Below, one piece after another: positions 1-7,600 of a stretch of DNA of 9,055 nucleotides (position 1 is its first letter; every line of letters begins with the position of its first letter). Both the position numbers and the translations under genes were made by a program. The stretch is from CAZOIA01 sp964579675 (lineage in GTDB: Bacteria > Planctomycetota > Phycisphaerae > UBA1845 > PWPN01). The stretch spans positions 1 to 9,055 of the forward strand of contig CAZOIA010000213.1 in the NCBI GenBank assembly GCA_964579675.1, in the 5' to 3' direction. Under the pieces are notes generated by a model that saw nothing but the letters and a program-made list of their open reading frames with translations, made no database searches and was not told where the DNA came from.

Positions 1-2
1 CG

Positions 3-95
3 ACGGTGATCGACGGAGCGCTGGTCACCTCGCGCGGCTGGCCCGACCTGCCCGCGTTCATGCCCAAGTTCCTAGATGTGTTGGCGGGTAGATGA
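3..95 (+). CDS. DJ-1/PfpI family protein, C-terminal end (partial)
   Basis: The window opens inside a reading frame that ends at TGA 93-95 and gives 30 residues. The stretch VIDGALVTSRGWPDLPAFM matches the usual C-terminal end of DJ-1/PfpI (type 1 glutamine amidotransferase-like) proteins, where a 'V-V-D-G-x-L-V-T-S-R' strand is followed by 'D-L-P-A-F' and a last helix. Family members include cysteine proteases, glyoxalase or deglycase-like enzymes and chaperones. The catalytic Cys lies upstream of the window, so the activity cannot be judged. The other two forward frames of this stretch give no family-like sequence. A GTG two bases after the stop could start a small ORF, so the gene may be the first visible member of a + strand cluster running to 1972. 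Confidence 0.7.
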   Translation, partial: TVIDGALVTSRGWPDLPAFMPKFLDVLAGR

Positions 96-96
96 C

Positions 97-228
97 GTGA
101 CCGAACCCAAGCGAAACAGTATCATGTTGGCTGGGATAAATCACACCACAGACAAGAGGCAGAACCCGGGGGCTTTTCGCGAAGCCAAGCGGATTGTCGC
201 AGGAGCTGTCCTGGAGGCACAGAAATGA
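97..228 (+). CDS. possible 43-residue ORF of unknown function
   Basis: A GTG one base after the stop of the upstream gene opens a frame of 43 codons that ends at TGA 226-228. That TGA overlaps the ATG of the next gene (225-227) as ATGA. Such spacing on both sides is typical of translationally coupled operon genes. The product is basic and hydrophilic, begins MTEPKRNSIM, and matches no family I recognise. Against it: no clear Shine-Dalgarno precedes the GTG (only GGCGGG at 83-88), an internal ATG at 124 has none either, and third codon positions are less GC-rich than in neighbouring genes. It may equally be a leader or chance ORF. Confidence 0.25.
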   Translation: MTEPKRNSIMLAGINHTTDKRQNPGAFREAKRIVAGAVLEAQK

Positions 229-407
229 CGCCCGAGGAACGAGACTTCCTGGAACAACGTCAGCAGGAAATCAGACAAGAGCTGAACGACTTCACTGCAG
301 GCAAGCGGCGACCGCTCTACGCTGATCCGGCGGAGCGGTTGCAGGAACTGCGCGACGAGTTGGACCGCATCGACTCTGAGCTTCGGCAGGACGAGGACAA
401 GCGCTGA
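225..407 (+). CDS. small charged helical (coiled-coil-like) protein
   Basis: This 60-residue protein has a good Shine-Dalgarno, GGAGG at 213-217, seven bases before its ATG. It is almost entirely made of Glu, Arg, Gln, Asp and Leu. Two predicted amphipathic helices, roughly residues 3-24 and 36-58, have heptad-like Leu/Ile spacing and flank a short loop (GKRRPLYADP). This suggests a helical hairpin or coiled coil. There is no signal peptide or membrane segment, so a cytoplasmic location is expected. It ends 20 bases before the AsmA-like gene and probably shares its transcript. I do not recognise the family. Its function is unknown; a protein-binding or regulatory role is only a guess from composition. 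Confidence 0.6.
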   Translation: MTPEERDFLEQRQQEIRQELNDFTAGKRRPLYADPAERLQELRDELDRIDSELRQDEDKR

Positions 408-427
408 AGCGATAGGACCGTAGACGC

Positions 428-1972
428 ATGGCCATGTGGAACCGACGGACGGCGGCGGCGTGGGGCACCCTGCTGGCGATCGGGGGAGCGGTCGGGGCGA
501 CGATCGGGTACGGGGCGTATTACCGCAGCGACTGCTACCGCCGGGGCATCGAGAGCGAGCTGGAGCGGTTCTTCGGGTTGCCCACGATGGTGGGGGCGAT
601 CGAGCCTCACAGTTTCACCGCGCGCGGGCTCACCGGCGTCGAGATATGGCTGCCCCGGCGGCGGGCACGCGTCTTTGGCTGCCCCCGAGTCCTGTGGGAT
701 GCCGCCGGCACCGGCGAGGCGGACGGAACCGTTCTCGATATCTACGATGCGGCCATCTCCATCGGGTCCGAGCAGTGGGAAGAGGAAGACTACATGCGGG
801 TTCTGCGGGCGTCTTTGCAGCACAACTTCCAGGACCTGAATATCCACCAGGTGCGATTCCACAACGCCAGGATGGACTGGCCCCGGGAGGACTTCCGGCT
901 CACGGCGGGCGGCGTGGACGGGAAGGTTGTATTCGATGACCAGGGTCGGGGGCTGGCGGAGCTTACGTCCCACTCGTTGAACGGCGTCACCGTCACTGAG
1001 CCGATCCGGATCGCCGCCCGGATCGATCCCCAAAGCGAGGACTTCCTTCCGGAGGTCACACTCGTCGTTCCCACGTTACCGCTGGCTGCCCTGGGCCTGG
1101 ACCGGGTCTTGCAGTCCCGGGTGACTCAGGGCACCTTCGCCGGCAGGATCACGCTACACCAGTCTCCCGGAGGTGATGAGTTCCACTTGGCCGGCCTGGC
1201 CGAAGAAGTCCGACTCGCTGAGCTGACCCGGCGGCTTCCCGGCGGGCCCCTGCCGGCGCTGGTCAATGTGACCATCGATGACGCCCGGATCCGCGATCGG
1301 CGACTGGCGGCCGTCACGTTCCACGGCGAAGTGAGTGAGCTGGAGATTGACGCGCTGCTGGGGCAGCTCGACTGGCCGGGGATCGGGGGAACGGCTCGCG
1401 TCACCGTCTACAAGGCGCGACTCGCCGACGGGAGTATCCGGAGCTTGAGCGTCGCGGGCGAATGGGGCGGCGGTTCGCTCGACAAGCTCACCCTCGCCCT
1501 GCTCGGCAAGACGGGCATCCAGGGCCGGCTGCGCATTCGCGTCAACGCCCTTCTCATCAGGAATAACAAGCTAATCAGTGGCGATGTCGAGCTGATGGCG
1601 GACCCGCCGCCCGGCCGGACCGGAACCGTGGATCGGGCCCTGCTGGCGGGTCTGTTCGAGGAATACCTGGGCCTGCCGCTGCCGGAGGCGCTCCTGGCCC
1701 TTCTGCCCGAGCAGATCGAGTACGTCCAACTGGGAGCCCGGCTCGTAATCGATCGACAGCGGCTGCGCGTTCTGAGCATGGACGGGCCGGCGGGACCGGC
1801 CATCATCACGATCCGGGCCTCAGAGCGGGATTTCGCCCTCCCGGGCCACGTTGACCTCTCATTCCCCCTGGCCCCGATCCTTTCACGGATGCAAGAGCGG
1901 ATCGGAAGAATCACGAGCGCCTGGAAAGAGCGGCTGGCCACGCCTTCAACGACCACACCGTCCAGGCCCTAA
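428..1972 (+). CDS. membrane-anchored AsmA/TamB-like hypothetical protein
   Basis: This protein of 514 residues starts with a short basic N terminus (NRRT) and one hydrophobic segment at about residues 9-32. The remainder is a long, soluble, beta-rich region outside the membrane. After the anchor, a segment rising from 'ESELERFFGLP' to 'ARGLTGVEIWLP' recalls the start of AsmA/TamB/YdbH-like proteins, where a small helix precedes 'gv.l' strands. Those families help move phospholipids between the membranes or limit outer-membrane assembly. Later strands (LVVPTLPLAALGLD, the alternating 'ARLADGSIRSLSVAGEW', 'VQLGARLVIDRQRLRVLS') fit repeating beta sheet. The match is to general pattern only, so the family is inferred. 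The start at 428 is preferred over ATG 434 because AGGA at 414-417 lies 10 bases upstream of it. The C-terminal tail is rich in Ser, Thr and Pro. No clear terminator follows. Confidence 0.6.
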   Translation: MAMWNRRTAAAWGTLLAIGGAVGATIGYGAYYRSDCYRRGIESELERFFGLPTMVGAIEPHSFTARGLTGVEIWLPRRRARVFGCPRVLWDAAGTGEADGTVLDIYDAAISIGSEQWEEEDYMRVLRASLQHNFQDLNIHQVRFHNARMDWPREDFRLTAGGVDGKVVFDDQGRGLAELTSHSLNGVTVTEPIRIAARIDPQSEDFLPEVTLVVPTLPLAALGLDRVLQSRVTQGTFAGRITLHQSPGGDEFHLAGLAEEVRLAELTRRLPGGPLPALVNVTIDDARIRDRRLAAVTFHGEVSELEIDALLGQLDWPGIGGTARVTVYKARLADGSIRSLSVAGEWGGGSLDKLTLALLGKTGIQGRLRIRVNALLIRNNKLISGDVELMADPPPGRTGTVDRALLAGLFEEYLGLPLPEALLALLPEQIEYVQLGARLVIDRQRLRVLSMDGPAGPAIITIRASERDFALPGHVDLSFPLAPILSRMQERIGRITSAWKERLATPSTTTPSRP

Positions 1973-2206
1973 GAATGAGAAGCCGAAACCCCCAATCGTT
2001 ACCTGCCAGCCCGAGCCCCGCGCAAGGAGCAAGCGACATGCCGCACCGCTTCCGGCCACGGCGTACTTTCCTTAAAGCGCCGGGCGCCGCCGGTCGATAA
2101 CCCCTACTCAGGAGTACTTGCAAGCGCGGCCGAGGCCGGTAGAATTCAACTCGTGACACTCGCCATAACTGCGAGCGGACGGCCTTGGTCGAAGGGTACA
2201 GGCCGG
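1973..2206. other. intergenic gap with weak coding-like traces
   Basis: This gap of 234 bases between the AsmA-like gene and the receiver gene shows no obvious terminator or promoter. It contains a 20-codon ORF with a Tat-like start (2038-2100, listed separately). The receiver frame also stays open upstream of 2207, through at least 2063, without an ATG or a convincing protein. Confidence 0.5.
2038..2100 (+). pseudogene. 20-codon ORF resembling a truncated Tat signal peptide
   Basis: ATG 2038 is preceded by a proper Shine-Dalgarno, AAGGAG at 2023-2028 region within 'gcaaggagc', about eight bases upstream. The product MPHRFRPRRTFLKAPGAAGR carries RRTFLKA, the twin-arginine motif (R-R-x-F-L-K) found at the start of many planctomycete Tat-exported proteins. 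The usual small-residue run (GAA) begins, but the frame stops at TAA 2098-2100 before any hydrophobic core. It could be the 5' remnant of a deleted Tat-exported gene, a functional small peptide, or chance. I favour a remnant, weakly, since no matching mature protein follows in any frame before the receiver gene. Confidence 0.3.
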
Positions 2207-2761
2207 GTGACCAGCACGAACCATGACCAGAGCGAGCGGATTCTGGTTGTCGATGACAACCGGCTGATCCACGGTGTCTTTCGGGCGGCCCTGACCGCCG
2301 TCAAGGCCTGCGCCGCGGTCGTCCCGGAAACGAAGGGAATCGGGTTCGACGACACGTCTTCCAAAGACGCGGCCGAAAGCTTCGAGGTGGACTCGGCCTA
2401 TCAGGGCAAGGAAGCGTTGGACCTGGTTCAAGACGCGAAGCGGTCGGGGCATCCCTACGCGATGGCGTTTGTTGACATGCGTATGCCGCCGGGCTGGGAT
2501 GGCATCGAGACGATCTCCCGGATGTGGAAGGTGGATCCCGAACTCCAGATCGTCATCTGCGCCGGGGACTGGGACAACGCCTGTGATAAGCGGCTCAATC
2601 AACTCGGCCGACCCAACCAGTTGCAGATTATCACGAAGCCATTTGACATCGCTGAAATCCATCAACTCGCCCGCACCCTGACGGAGAAACGGGAGCTTTC
2701 CGGAGGGGCATCGCTGGTGCCTCACAGCCACCTTGCTTGCACCACCGCCCATCGCCCGTAG
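2207..2761 (+). CDS. orphan response-regulator receiver-domain protein
   Basis: This protein has about 184 residues and a CheY-like receiver at residues 11-158. The acidic pair D16-D17 is in 'ILVVDDN', the phosphoacceptor is D90 in 'AFVDMRMPPG', and the conserved Lys is K144 in 'TKPFD'. A long insertion separates helix 1 from strand 2. The sequence 'YAMAFVDMRMPPGWDGIET' with the later 'ALTEK'-type segment belongs to a receiver subtype that I recall at the front of larger hybrid kinases or diguanylate cyclases. Here nothing follows except about 25 unrelated residues. The conserved Thr/Ser after strand 4, normally 'CTA' in this subtype, is A119 ('CAG'). The GTG at 2207 was chosen because AAGGG (2192-2196) lies 10 bases upstream and the domain starts soon after. 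A GTG at 2153 is possible and would add 18 non-domain residues. No kinase or output domain is adjacent. Confidence 0.75.
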   Translation: MTSTNHDQSERILVVDDNRLIHGVFRAALTAVKACAAVVPETKGIGFDDTSSKDAAESFEVDSAYQGKEALDLVQDAKRSGHPYAMAFVDMRMPPGWDGIETISRMWKVDPELQIVICAGDWDNACDKRLNQLGRPNQLQIITKPFDIAEIHQLARTLTEKRELSGGASLVPHSHLACTTAHRP

Positions 2762-2780
2762 AATCTCACCCTCAGATGAC

Positions 2781-2834
2781 CGTGCGCCGCTGCACGCCAG
2801 AGACGAGCCGCGGGCTTGAGCCCGCGCGGTCTCT
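2781..2834. terminator. tandem hairpins after the receiver gene (REP-like or terminator)
   Basis: Two hairpins lie 20-73 bases after the receiver stop. The first is CGTGC (2781-2785) and GCACG (2792-2796) around a 6-base loop. The second has an outer stem AGAGAC (2799-2804) with GTCTCT (2829-2834) and an inner stem GCGGGC (2810-2815) with GCCCGC (2820-2825) around TTGA. No T-tract follows, so intrinsic termination is uncertain. The core, 'CCGCGGGCTTGAGCCCGCG', resembles palindromic intergenic repeats (REP-like) that I recall from GC-rich bacteria. Only one copy is present in this window. Confidence 0.4.
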
Positions 2835-2930
2835 TGCTTACAGAAACGGCGCCTGATTGCGCACGGCCATTCACTGACGTTTCCGGCTGGACGCTTACAA
2901 GAGGCACTATCGCACGGGAGCAGTGAATCA

Positions 2931-4337
2931 ATGGCCAGACAGCAAGTGGGACTGATCGGATTGGCCGTGATGGGCGAGAACCTGGCCCTCAATATAGAGA
3001 GCCGGGGCTACCCCGTGGCGGTCTTCAACCGCACCACCGCAAAGACGGAGAAGTTCATTGCCGGTCGGGCCAGGGGCAGAAACGTCATCGGCGCCAAGAC
3101 CCTGGGGGAATTCGTCGATTCGCTCGAGAAGCCTAGGCGGATCATCCTCATGGTCAAGGCCGGCCAACCGGTGGATGATTTCATCGAAATGCTCGTGCCC
3201 CTGCTGGACAAGGGAGACCTGCTCATCGACGGTGGGAACAGCCATTTCCCCGACACCATCCGCCGCAACCGGGCGTTGGCCGAAAGGGGCATCCTGTTCA
3301 TCGGGACCGGCGTCTCGGGCGGCGAGGAAGGCGCGCTCAAGGGGCCGAGCATCATGCCCGGCGGGCAGAAGGAAGCGTATGAGTTGATCGGGCCCGTGCT
3401 CACCGCGATTGCCGCCAGGGTGGACGGGGACCCTTGTTGCGCTCACATCGGGCCCGATGGGGCCGGCCATTACGTCAAGATGGTGCACAACGGGATCGAA
3501 TACGGAGACATGCAGCTCATCTGCGAAGCCTATTACATCTTAGCTAGCGCCCTGGGCCTCGACGCCGGTGCCCTGCACGAGGTGTTCAAGCAGTGGAACG
3601 CCGGTGACCTCAACAGCTACCTGATCGAGATCACCACGGACATCTTCAAGCGGATCGACGAGGAGACCGGCGAACCGCTGGTCGAGAAGGTGCTCGATAC
3701 GGCGGGCCAGAAGGGGACCGGCAAGTGGACCAGCGCCTCGGCCCTGGATTTGGGCATACCCGCCCCGACCATTGCCGAGGCCGTCTTCGCCCGTTGCATC
3801 TCCGCGATCAAGAGCGAGCGGGTGGCGGCGAGCAAGCTGCTGGCCGGCCCCTCGTGCACGTACACGGGCGACAAGGACGCCTTCATCCAGGCCATCCACG
3901 ACGCACTGTATGCCTCCAAGATCTGCTCCTACGCCCAGGGGTTCCAGCTCATGCGGGCCGCCAGCGCCGAATACGACTGGTCGCTCAAGTTCGGCGAGAT
4001 CGCCATGATCTGGCGGGGCGGGTGCATCATCCGGGCCCACTTCCTCAACCGGATCAAGGAGGCCTACGACCGCAATTCGAGTCTGGCCAACCTTCTGCTC
4101 GACCCCTACTTCAAGGACATCATCGACCGCAACCAGGGCAACTGGCGCAAGGTGGTGGCGACGTCGGCCGAACTGGGCATCCCCGTGCCCGCGTTCGCTT
4201 CGGCCCTGGCCTATTACGACAGCTACCGCCGCGACCGCCTGCCCGCCAATCTGCTCCAGGCCCAGCGGGACTACTTCGGCGCCCACACCTACCAGCGGGT
4301 GGACAAACCGGGCATATTCCATAGCGAGTGGGCATGA
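2931..4337 (+). CDS. gnd: 6-phosphogluconate dehydrogenase, NADP-type, decarboxylating
   Basis: Gnd oxidises and decarboxylates 6-phospho-D-gluconate to ribulose 5-phosphate and CO2 while reducing NADP+. It is the third step of the oxidative pentose phosphate pathway, in the cytoplasm. The 468 residues equal the usual full length. Visible features are the dinucleotide-binding GLAVMG at 10-15, N33-R34-T35 typical of NADP binding, and 'VKAG' at 75-78. Residues 126-145 (GTGVSGGEEGALKGPSIMPG) include S129-G130-G131. The signature KMVHNGIEYGD (183-193) holds K183, N187 and E190 at the same numbers as the catalytic residues of the sheep enzyme. TAGQKGTGKW follows at 257-266, and the C-terminal tail is 'QRDYFGAHTY'. 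GGGAG (2916-2920) lies 10 bases before the ATG. No zwf or pgl gene is adjacent, so it seems to be transcribed alone, ending at the hairpin 4353-4392. All key residues are intact. Confidence 0.97.
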   Translation: MARQQVGLIGLAVMGENLALNIESRGYPVAVFNRTTAKTEKFIAGRARGRNVIGAKTLGEFVDSLEKPRRIILMVKAGQPVDDFIEMLVPLLDKGDLLIDGGNSHFPDTIRRNRALAERGILFIGTGVSGGEEGALKGPSIMPGGQKEAYELIGPVLTAIAARVDGDPCCAHIGPDGAGHYVKMVHNGIEYGDMQLICEAYYILASALGLDAGALHEVFKQWNAGDLNSYLIEITTDIFKRIDEETGEPLVEKVLDTAGQKGTGKWTSASALDLGIPAPTIAEAVFARCISAIKSERVAASKLLAGPSCTYTGDKDAFIQAIHDALYASKICSYAQGFQLMRAASAEYDWSLKFGEIAMIWRGGCIIRAHFLNRIKEAYDRNSSLANLLLDPYFKDIIDRNQGNWRKVVATSAELGIPVPAFASALAYYDSYRRDRLPANLLQAQRDYFGAHTYQRVDKPGIFHSEWA

Positions 4338-4352
4338 GCCCTCAATCGGCCG

Positions 4353-4392
4353 GCGGGCGCCTGGCTGAGCATTCAGCCGGGTGGCCGCCCGC
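4353..4392 (+). terminator. strong hairpin after gnd, terminator-like without T-tract
   Basis: The hairpin starts 16 bases after the gnd stop. A distal stem GCGGGCG (4353-4359) pairs with CGCCCGC (4386-4392). A proximal stem CCTGGCTGA (4360-4368) pairs with TCAGCCGGG (4373-4381), including one G-U pair, around a GCAT loop. A 4-base bulge (4382-4385) separates the two stems. Position and strength suggest an end-of-transcript structure protecting or terminating the gnd mRNA. No run of T follows, so factor-independent termination is not assured. Confidence 0.5.
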
Positions 4393-4496
4393 AGCCAGGT
4401 TCGTGCTGACTGCCGGAGAGGGGAGCTTGTAGTCAAGGGCGCATAACCTATTGACCTAGATGATCTTACGGTCGGAAGTCTCATGGCGCCACGGCT

Positions 4497-4525
4497 TTGG
4501 CACAACACGTGCAGAGGCCTATAAC
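4497..4525 (+). promoter_or_regulatory. sigma70-type promoter for the dockerin-protein gene
   Basis: TTGGCA (4497-4502) matches five of six bases of the -35 consensus and TATAAC (4520-4525) five of six bases of the -10 consensus. The spacer is the optimal 17 bases. The transcript would start near 4532, about 138 bases before the ATG at 4670, and would carry the long inverted repeat 4545-4620 close to its 5' end. The only gene downstream on this strand is the large secreted protein. Confidence 0.55.
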
Positions 4526-4544
4526 GTCGTTCAGACAGCTCGAG

Positions 4545-4620
4545 GATCAGGTTGCCCAGTTTGACGTCAGGCATAGTGCGGGGGCGATGGGGGCCTGGCG
4601 CAAACTGCGGCACCCTGATC
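4545..4620. repeat. 76-nt near-perfect inverted repeat (leader hairpin)
   Basis: The arms at 4545-4572 and 4593-4620 are each 28 bases and form 26 pairs around a G-rich 20-base loop (4573-4592). Stems from the outside in are: GATCAGG with CCTGATC (7 pairs); a T4552/C4613 mismatch; TGCC with GGCA (4); a bulged C4608; CAGTTTG with CAAACTG (7); a bulged A4564; CGTCAGGC with GCCTGGCG (8, one G-U). No T-tract follows. If transcribed from the promoter at 4497-4525, the hairpin begins about 13 bases into the mRNA. It could be a stabilising or regulatory leader structure, a separate small RNA, or a miniature palindromic element. Confidence 0.75.
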
Positions 4621-4656
4621 AGTTCCAGACCGGTTCCGAATCACAATGGCATCAAA

Positions 4657-4663
4657 AAGGAGG
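4657..4663 (+). promoter_or_regulatory. perfect Shine-Dalgarno setting the start at 4670
   Basis: AAGGAGG lies six bases before ATG 4670, an ideal arrangement. An in-frame ATG at 4646 would place this motif inside the gene and add MASKRRST before the signal peptide. The 4670 start is therefore strongly preferred. Confidence 0.85.
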
Positions 4664-4669
4664 TCCACG

Positions 4670-7600
4670 ATGAGGCTTGAGAAGGTAACAATTCTTCTAG
4701 TGCTGGTCGCCCTGGCGGGCTGGTGCATCATGCCGGTGGCGGCGCCCGCCGAGCAACCGTGCGGGGACCACGACGACACCCGGGTCGGCGGAGACGATAA
4801 CACGCTCTCTTCGCCGTGCATCCACAAGCACCGTGAGGGTGTCATCTTACCGCTGGGACCGACGGTGTCAGCCATCCCGCTGTCCTCGATCGAGGTGGAT
4901 GCTGAGGCCACGTTCTTCAGTTGCATGGTCCGCAACTTCATCGTCAACGTGCGGGCCGAGTTCGTGGTTGACCTCTCGGTCTCGACGACCAATGCACGGA
5001 TGCCGATGGCCTTCCCCATCACCACCCACGCCTTGTACGGCGATCACAATCAATTCCGCGACATCACCATTTCGGTTGACAACGCGGAGATTGCCTATCG
5101 CGTGGCCATGGACTACGGCGTCTGGAGCACGTGGGACGGGCAACTGAGCTACAAAGGCCGAGTCGTCAACTACGCTGTCCATCCTTTGTTGGAAAGGGCC
5201 CGGGACCTCAGGATTGTCGCGCCGCACCTGGTTGCCAAGGGGTTCGACCTGGTGCTGTACTGGTACATGCCGCACCCCAGCAGCATCTCGAACCACATCG
5301 TCATCGAATACACCAGTAACAGCGACGATTTCTCGGGTTGCTGCCACGAGGTGCGCGACTGCGCAATCAGTTCCGACCCCTATCACTTCTATTTCGATCT
5401 GAGCAACGCGAGGTACTGGCCCGGCCCGACAAGCTGCCACGTGGTGCTTCGCGACTCGGGCAGCGCCCAATGGGCTTCCGTACCCATGACGGATATGGCG
5501 ACGGTCTGCACCGAAGACACGATCGAGCTGACCAGCGACGCGTCCACCGTGAATGTGCCCCTGGAGGACCTGGCGGTCCCGGTTCAGCCGGCGGTGTTCG
5601 ACTGCTGGCCCCGCCGCTGGCCGCAGCCGACACCCCCACCGATACAGGACTTCACCGTCTCCTGGCTCGGCGGGGCTGGGGGCATGATTGAGCGGGCGGT
5701 GATAGACAGGATCCCGTCCACGCCGAACATCCTTGTCCACGCCGATTTGCCCTTCGTGCTCGACGAGCACAACCCCTCTGAGGATTTCTGGGCGTGTTTC
5801 ATGCCGCCGATCCCCGAGCCGTCCTATTTGGACGTGGTCGGCTGCGGATACTGGGGGCACCAGTGCCATGGACTCTACGAGAGCTGGTTGCGCGTCCCGT
5901 TGGCGGGCAAGTGCATCATGGGACACGATCTGGCGGTCCGCGACGTCAGGGTCATTCCCGGATCGGGTTCCTCGAACTGGCTCGTGCGGGCCACGGTATC
6001 CAACCCGGGGTTGTTCGCTGAGGACGTGGTGGCGACGCTGGTGATCTGCGGAAGCTTCGTCAAGTCGATGGAGTTCGGCCGGATTGAGCCGGGCGACGAG
6101 CTTGAGATTGAGTTGCCGGTCCGGTGGTGCTGGGAGCTGCCGGCGGACGTGGAGGTGGAGGTCGAGCCGGCTCCCGGCGAGGTCCTGCGGATGGACAATG
6201 CCGCGATGACCATCTATCCGCCGCCGCCGCTGCCCCGCCATGCCCACTTCGTCCTCCAGCCCGACCAGAGCAGGGTCCGGTTCATCCTCTCGGGGATCAC
6301 CACCGAGTCGAAGCTGATCGGGGCGGTCCAGCTCTACCTGGGCGATCCGGACGTGCCGGTCAGCGGTGCCGGTACGGTCGGCCTGTCCGTGGACAGGGCG
6401 GATCTTGTTGCCCCGGACTTCGAGCCGGCGCCGTCGGCCACCCACAACCTGCCCGAGCCGCTGTACATGTTCCAGGCGCCCTGGGTTCACTCGACCGGAT
6501 CGTGGAATGTCCGTACCGGTGAGATCCAATTCGAGATGTACCTGGTCACGCCCCACGGGGACCTGCCGGCCCAGCAACCGACGCTGTTCTCCGGCCGGCT
6601 TACAAACGCCGGGCTCAGCATCACCGGATTGAGTTCCGAGCCCACCGCCATTCCCAAGATGATCATGGACATCTACGCCTACGAGGCCCCCTTGCCGCCG
6701 CCGCCGGACGTGTGGTTCTCGACCGAGGTGGGTTTCCATGCCGGGCGGATCGACCCCGACGCCGTGGGTAACATCCGCTACGTCAGCCCCGGCGACCTGC
6801 TCAGCCGGCGGGGGCACATCGTCCGGACCAATCACGAGCTGACCGCCCACCTCGGCATCATGCCCATGGTTCCCGACCTCGGCCTCGATGCGGTCGTCCT
6901 CGCGCCGCGACGCGAGATCTGGTTCTCTTTCGAGGAGGACATCCCGCGCATCTGGAGCGAGACGCTGGGGGTCTGGCTCAAGCACGGCGACCTGCTCTCC
7001 GACCGGGGTTACGTGGTTCAGACCAACGAGCGGCTCCTCGCACGGTTCGTCCGAATGCCGCCCGTGCGCGACGTGGGGCTGGATGCGGTCACGCGGCCTC
7101 CCTGCCGGGCTATCTTCTTCTCCACCGAAGAGGACTTCTTCTCGGAGGCCCTCGGCGTCATGGTCCGCCACGGGGACCTGCTCTCGAATCGAGGACGCAT
7201 CGTCCGCACCAACGCCCAGTTGATGCAGAACTTCAACCCGATCAATCCGATCCCGCTCGACTTCGGGCTCGACGCGGCCATCCTTCGGCCATGGCGGGAG
7301 ATCTGGTTCTCGACGGAGGTCGGGTTCACGGATGCTAACCTGGGCCCGATCAGCGACGGCGATCTCCTGTCAACGTTCGGGTACATCGTCGCGCGGAACC
7401 TCGATCTGGTGGAGAAGTTCGGCCCGATCGAGGACCTGGCCAACTTCGGCCTCGACGCGATGAACGTCATCGTGCCGAGCCTGACCGCTGACTTCGATCA
7501 GGACGGCGACGTGGACGGCGAGGATGTCGGCCACCTGGAGGCGTGCCTGAGTGGGCCTGGCGTCGCGCAGACCGATCCGGACTGCCTGGACGCGCTCATG

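Larger units (their letters stand above)
4338..4669. other. 332-bp intergenic region dense in signals
   Basis: No credible gene lies here on either strand. It holds a hairpin ending the gnd unit (4353-4392), a sigma70-like promoter (4497-4525), a 76-nt inverted repeat (4545-4620) and a strong ribosome binding site (4657-4663), each listed separately. In the stretch 4400-4496 I see nothing I can support. Confidence 0.7.

Noticed and set aside
171..186. Small hairpin GGCTT/AAGCC upstream of the 60-residue gene
   Set aside because: Five pairs with no T-tract; expected often by chance in this sequence.
4563..4570. Palindromic TGACGTCA-like operator near the leader
   Set aside because: It lies inside the left arm of the larger hairpin and is too short to support as a separate protein-binding site.
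3540..4613. 357-residue open frame on the - strand over gnd and the following gap
   Set aside because: It overlaps the unmistakable gnd sequence and shows no family motif; it also covers the promoter and hairpin region.
4545..4620. Integron attC site or intrinsic terminator as explanation of the long hairpin
   Set aside because: The arms lack the GTTRRRY/RYYYAAC boxes of attC in the right places, no integrase is present, and no T-tract follows for a terminator.
4646..4669. Earlier in-frame ATG for the secreted protein
   Set aside because: The ideal Shine-Dalgarno AAGGAGG at 4657-4663 serves ATG 4670, and the signal peptide is well formed from that start.
4868..7171. 767-residue open frame on the - strand
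   Set aside because: It is the antisense shadow of the secreted protein; it lacks domain motifs, is rich in Arg, His, Asp and Gly as GC-rich shadows are, and overlaps a well-supported gene with a perfect ribosome binding site.
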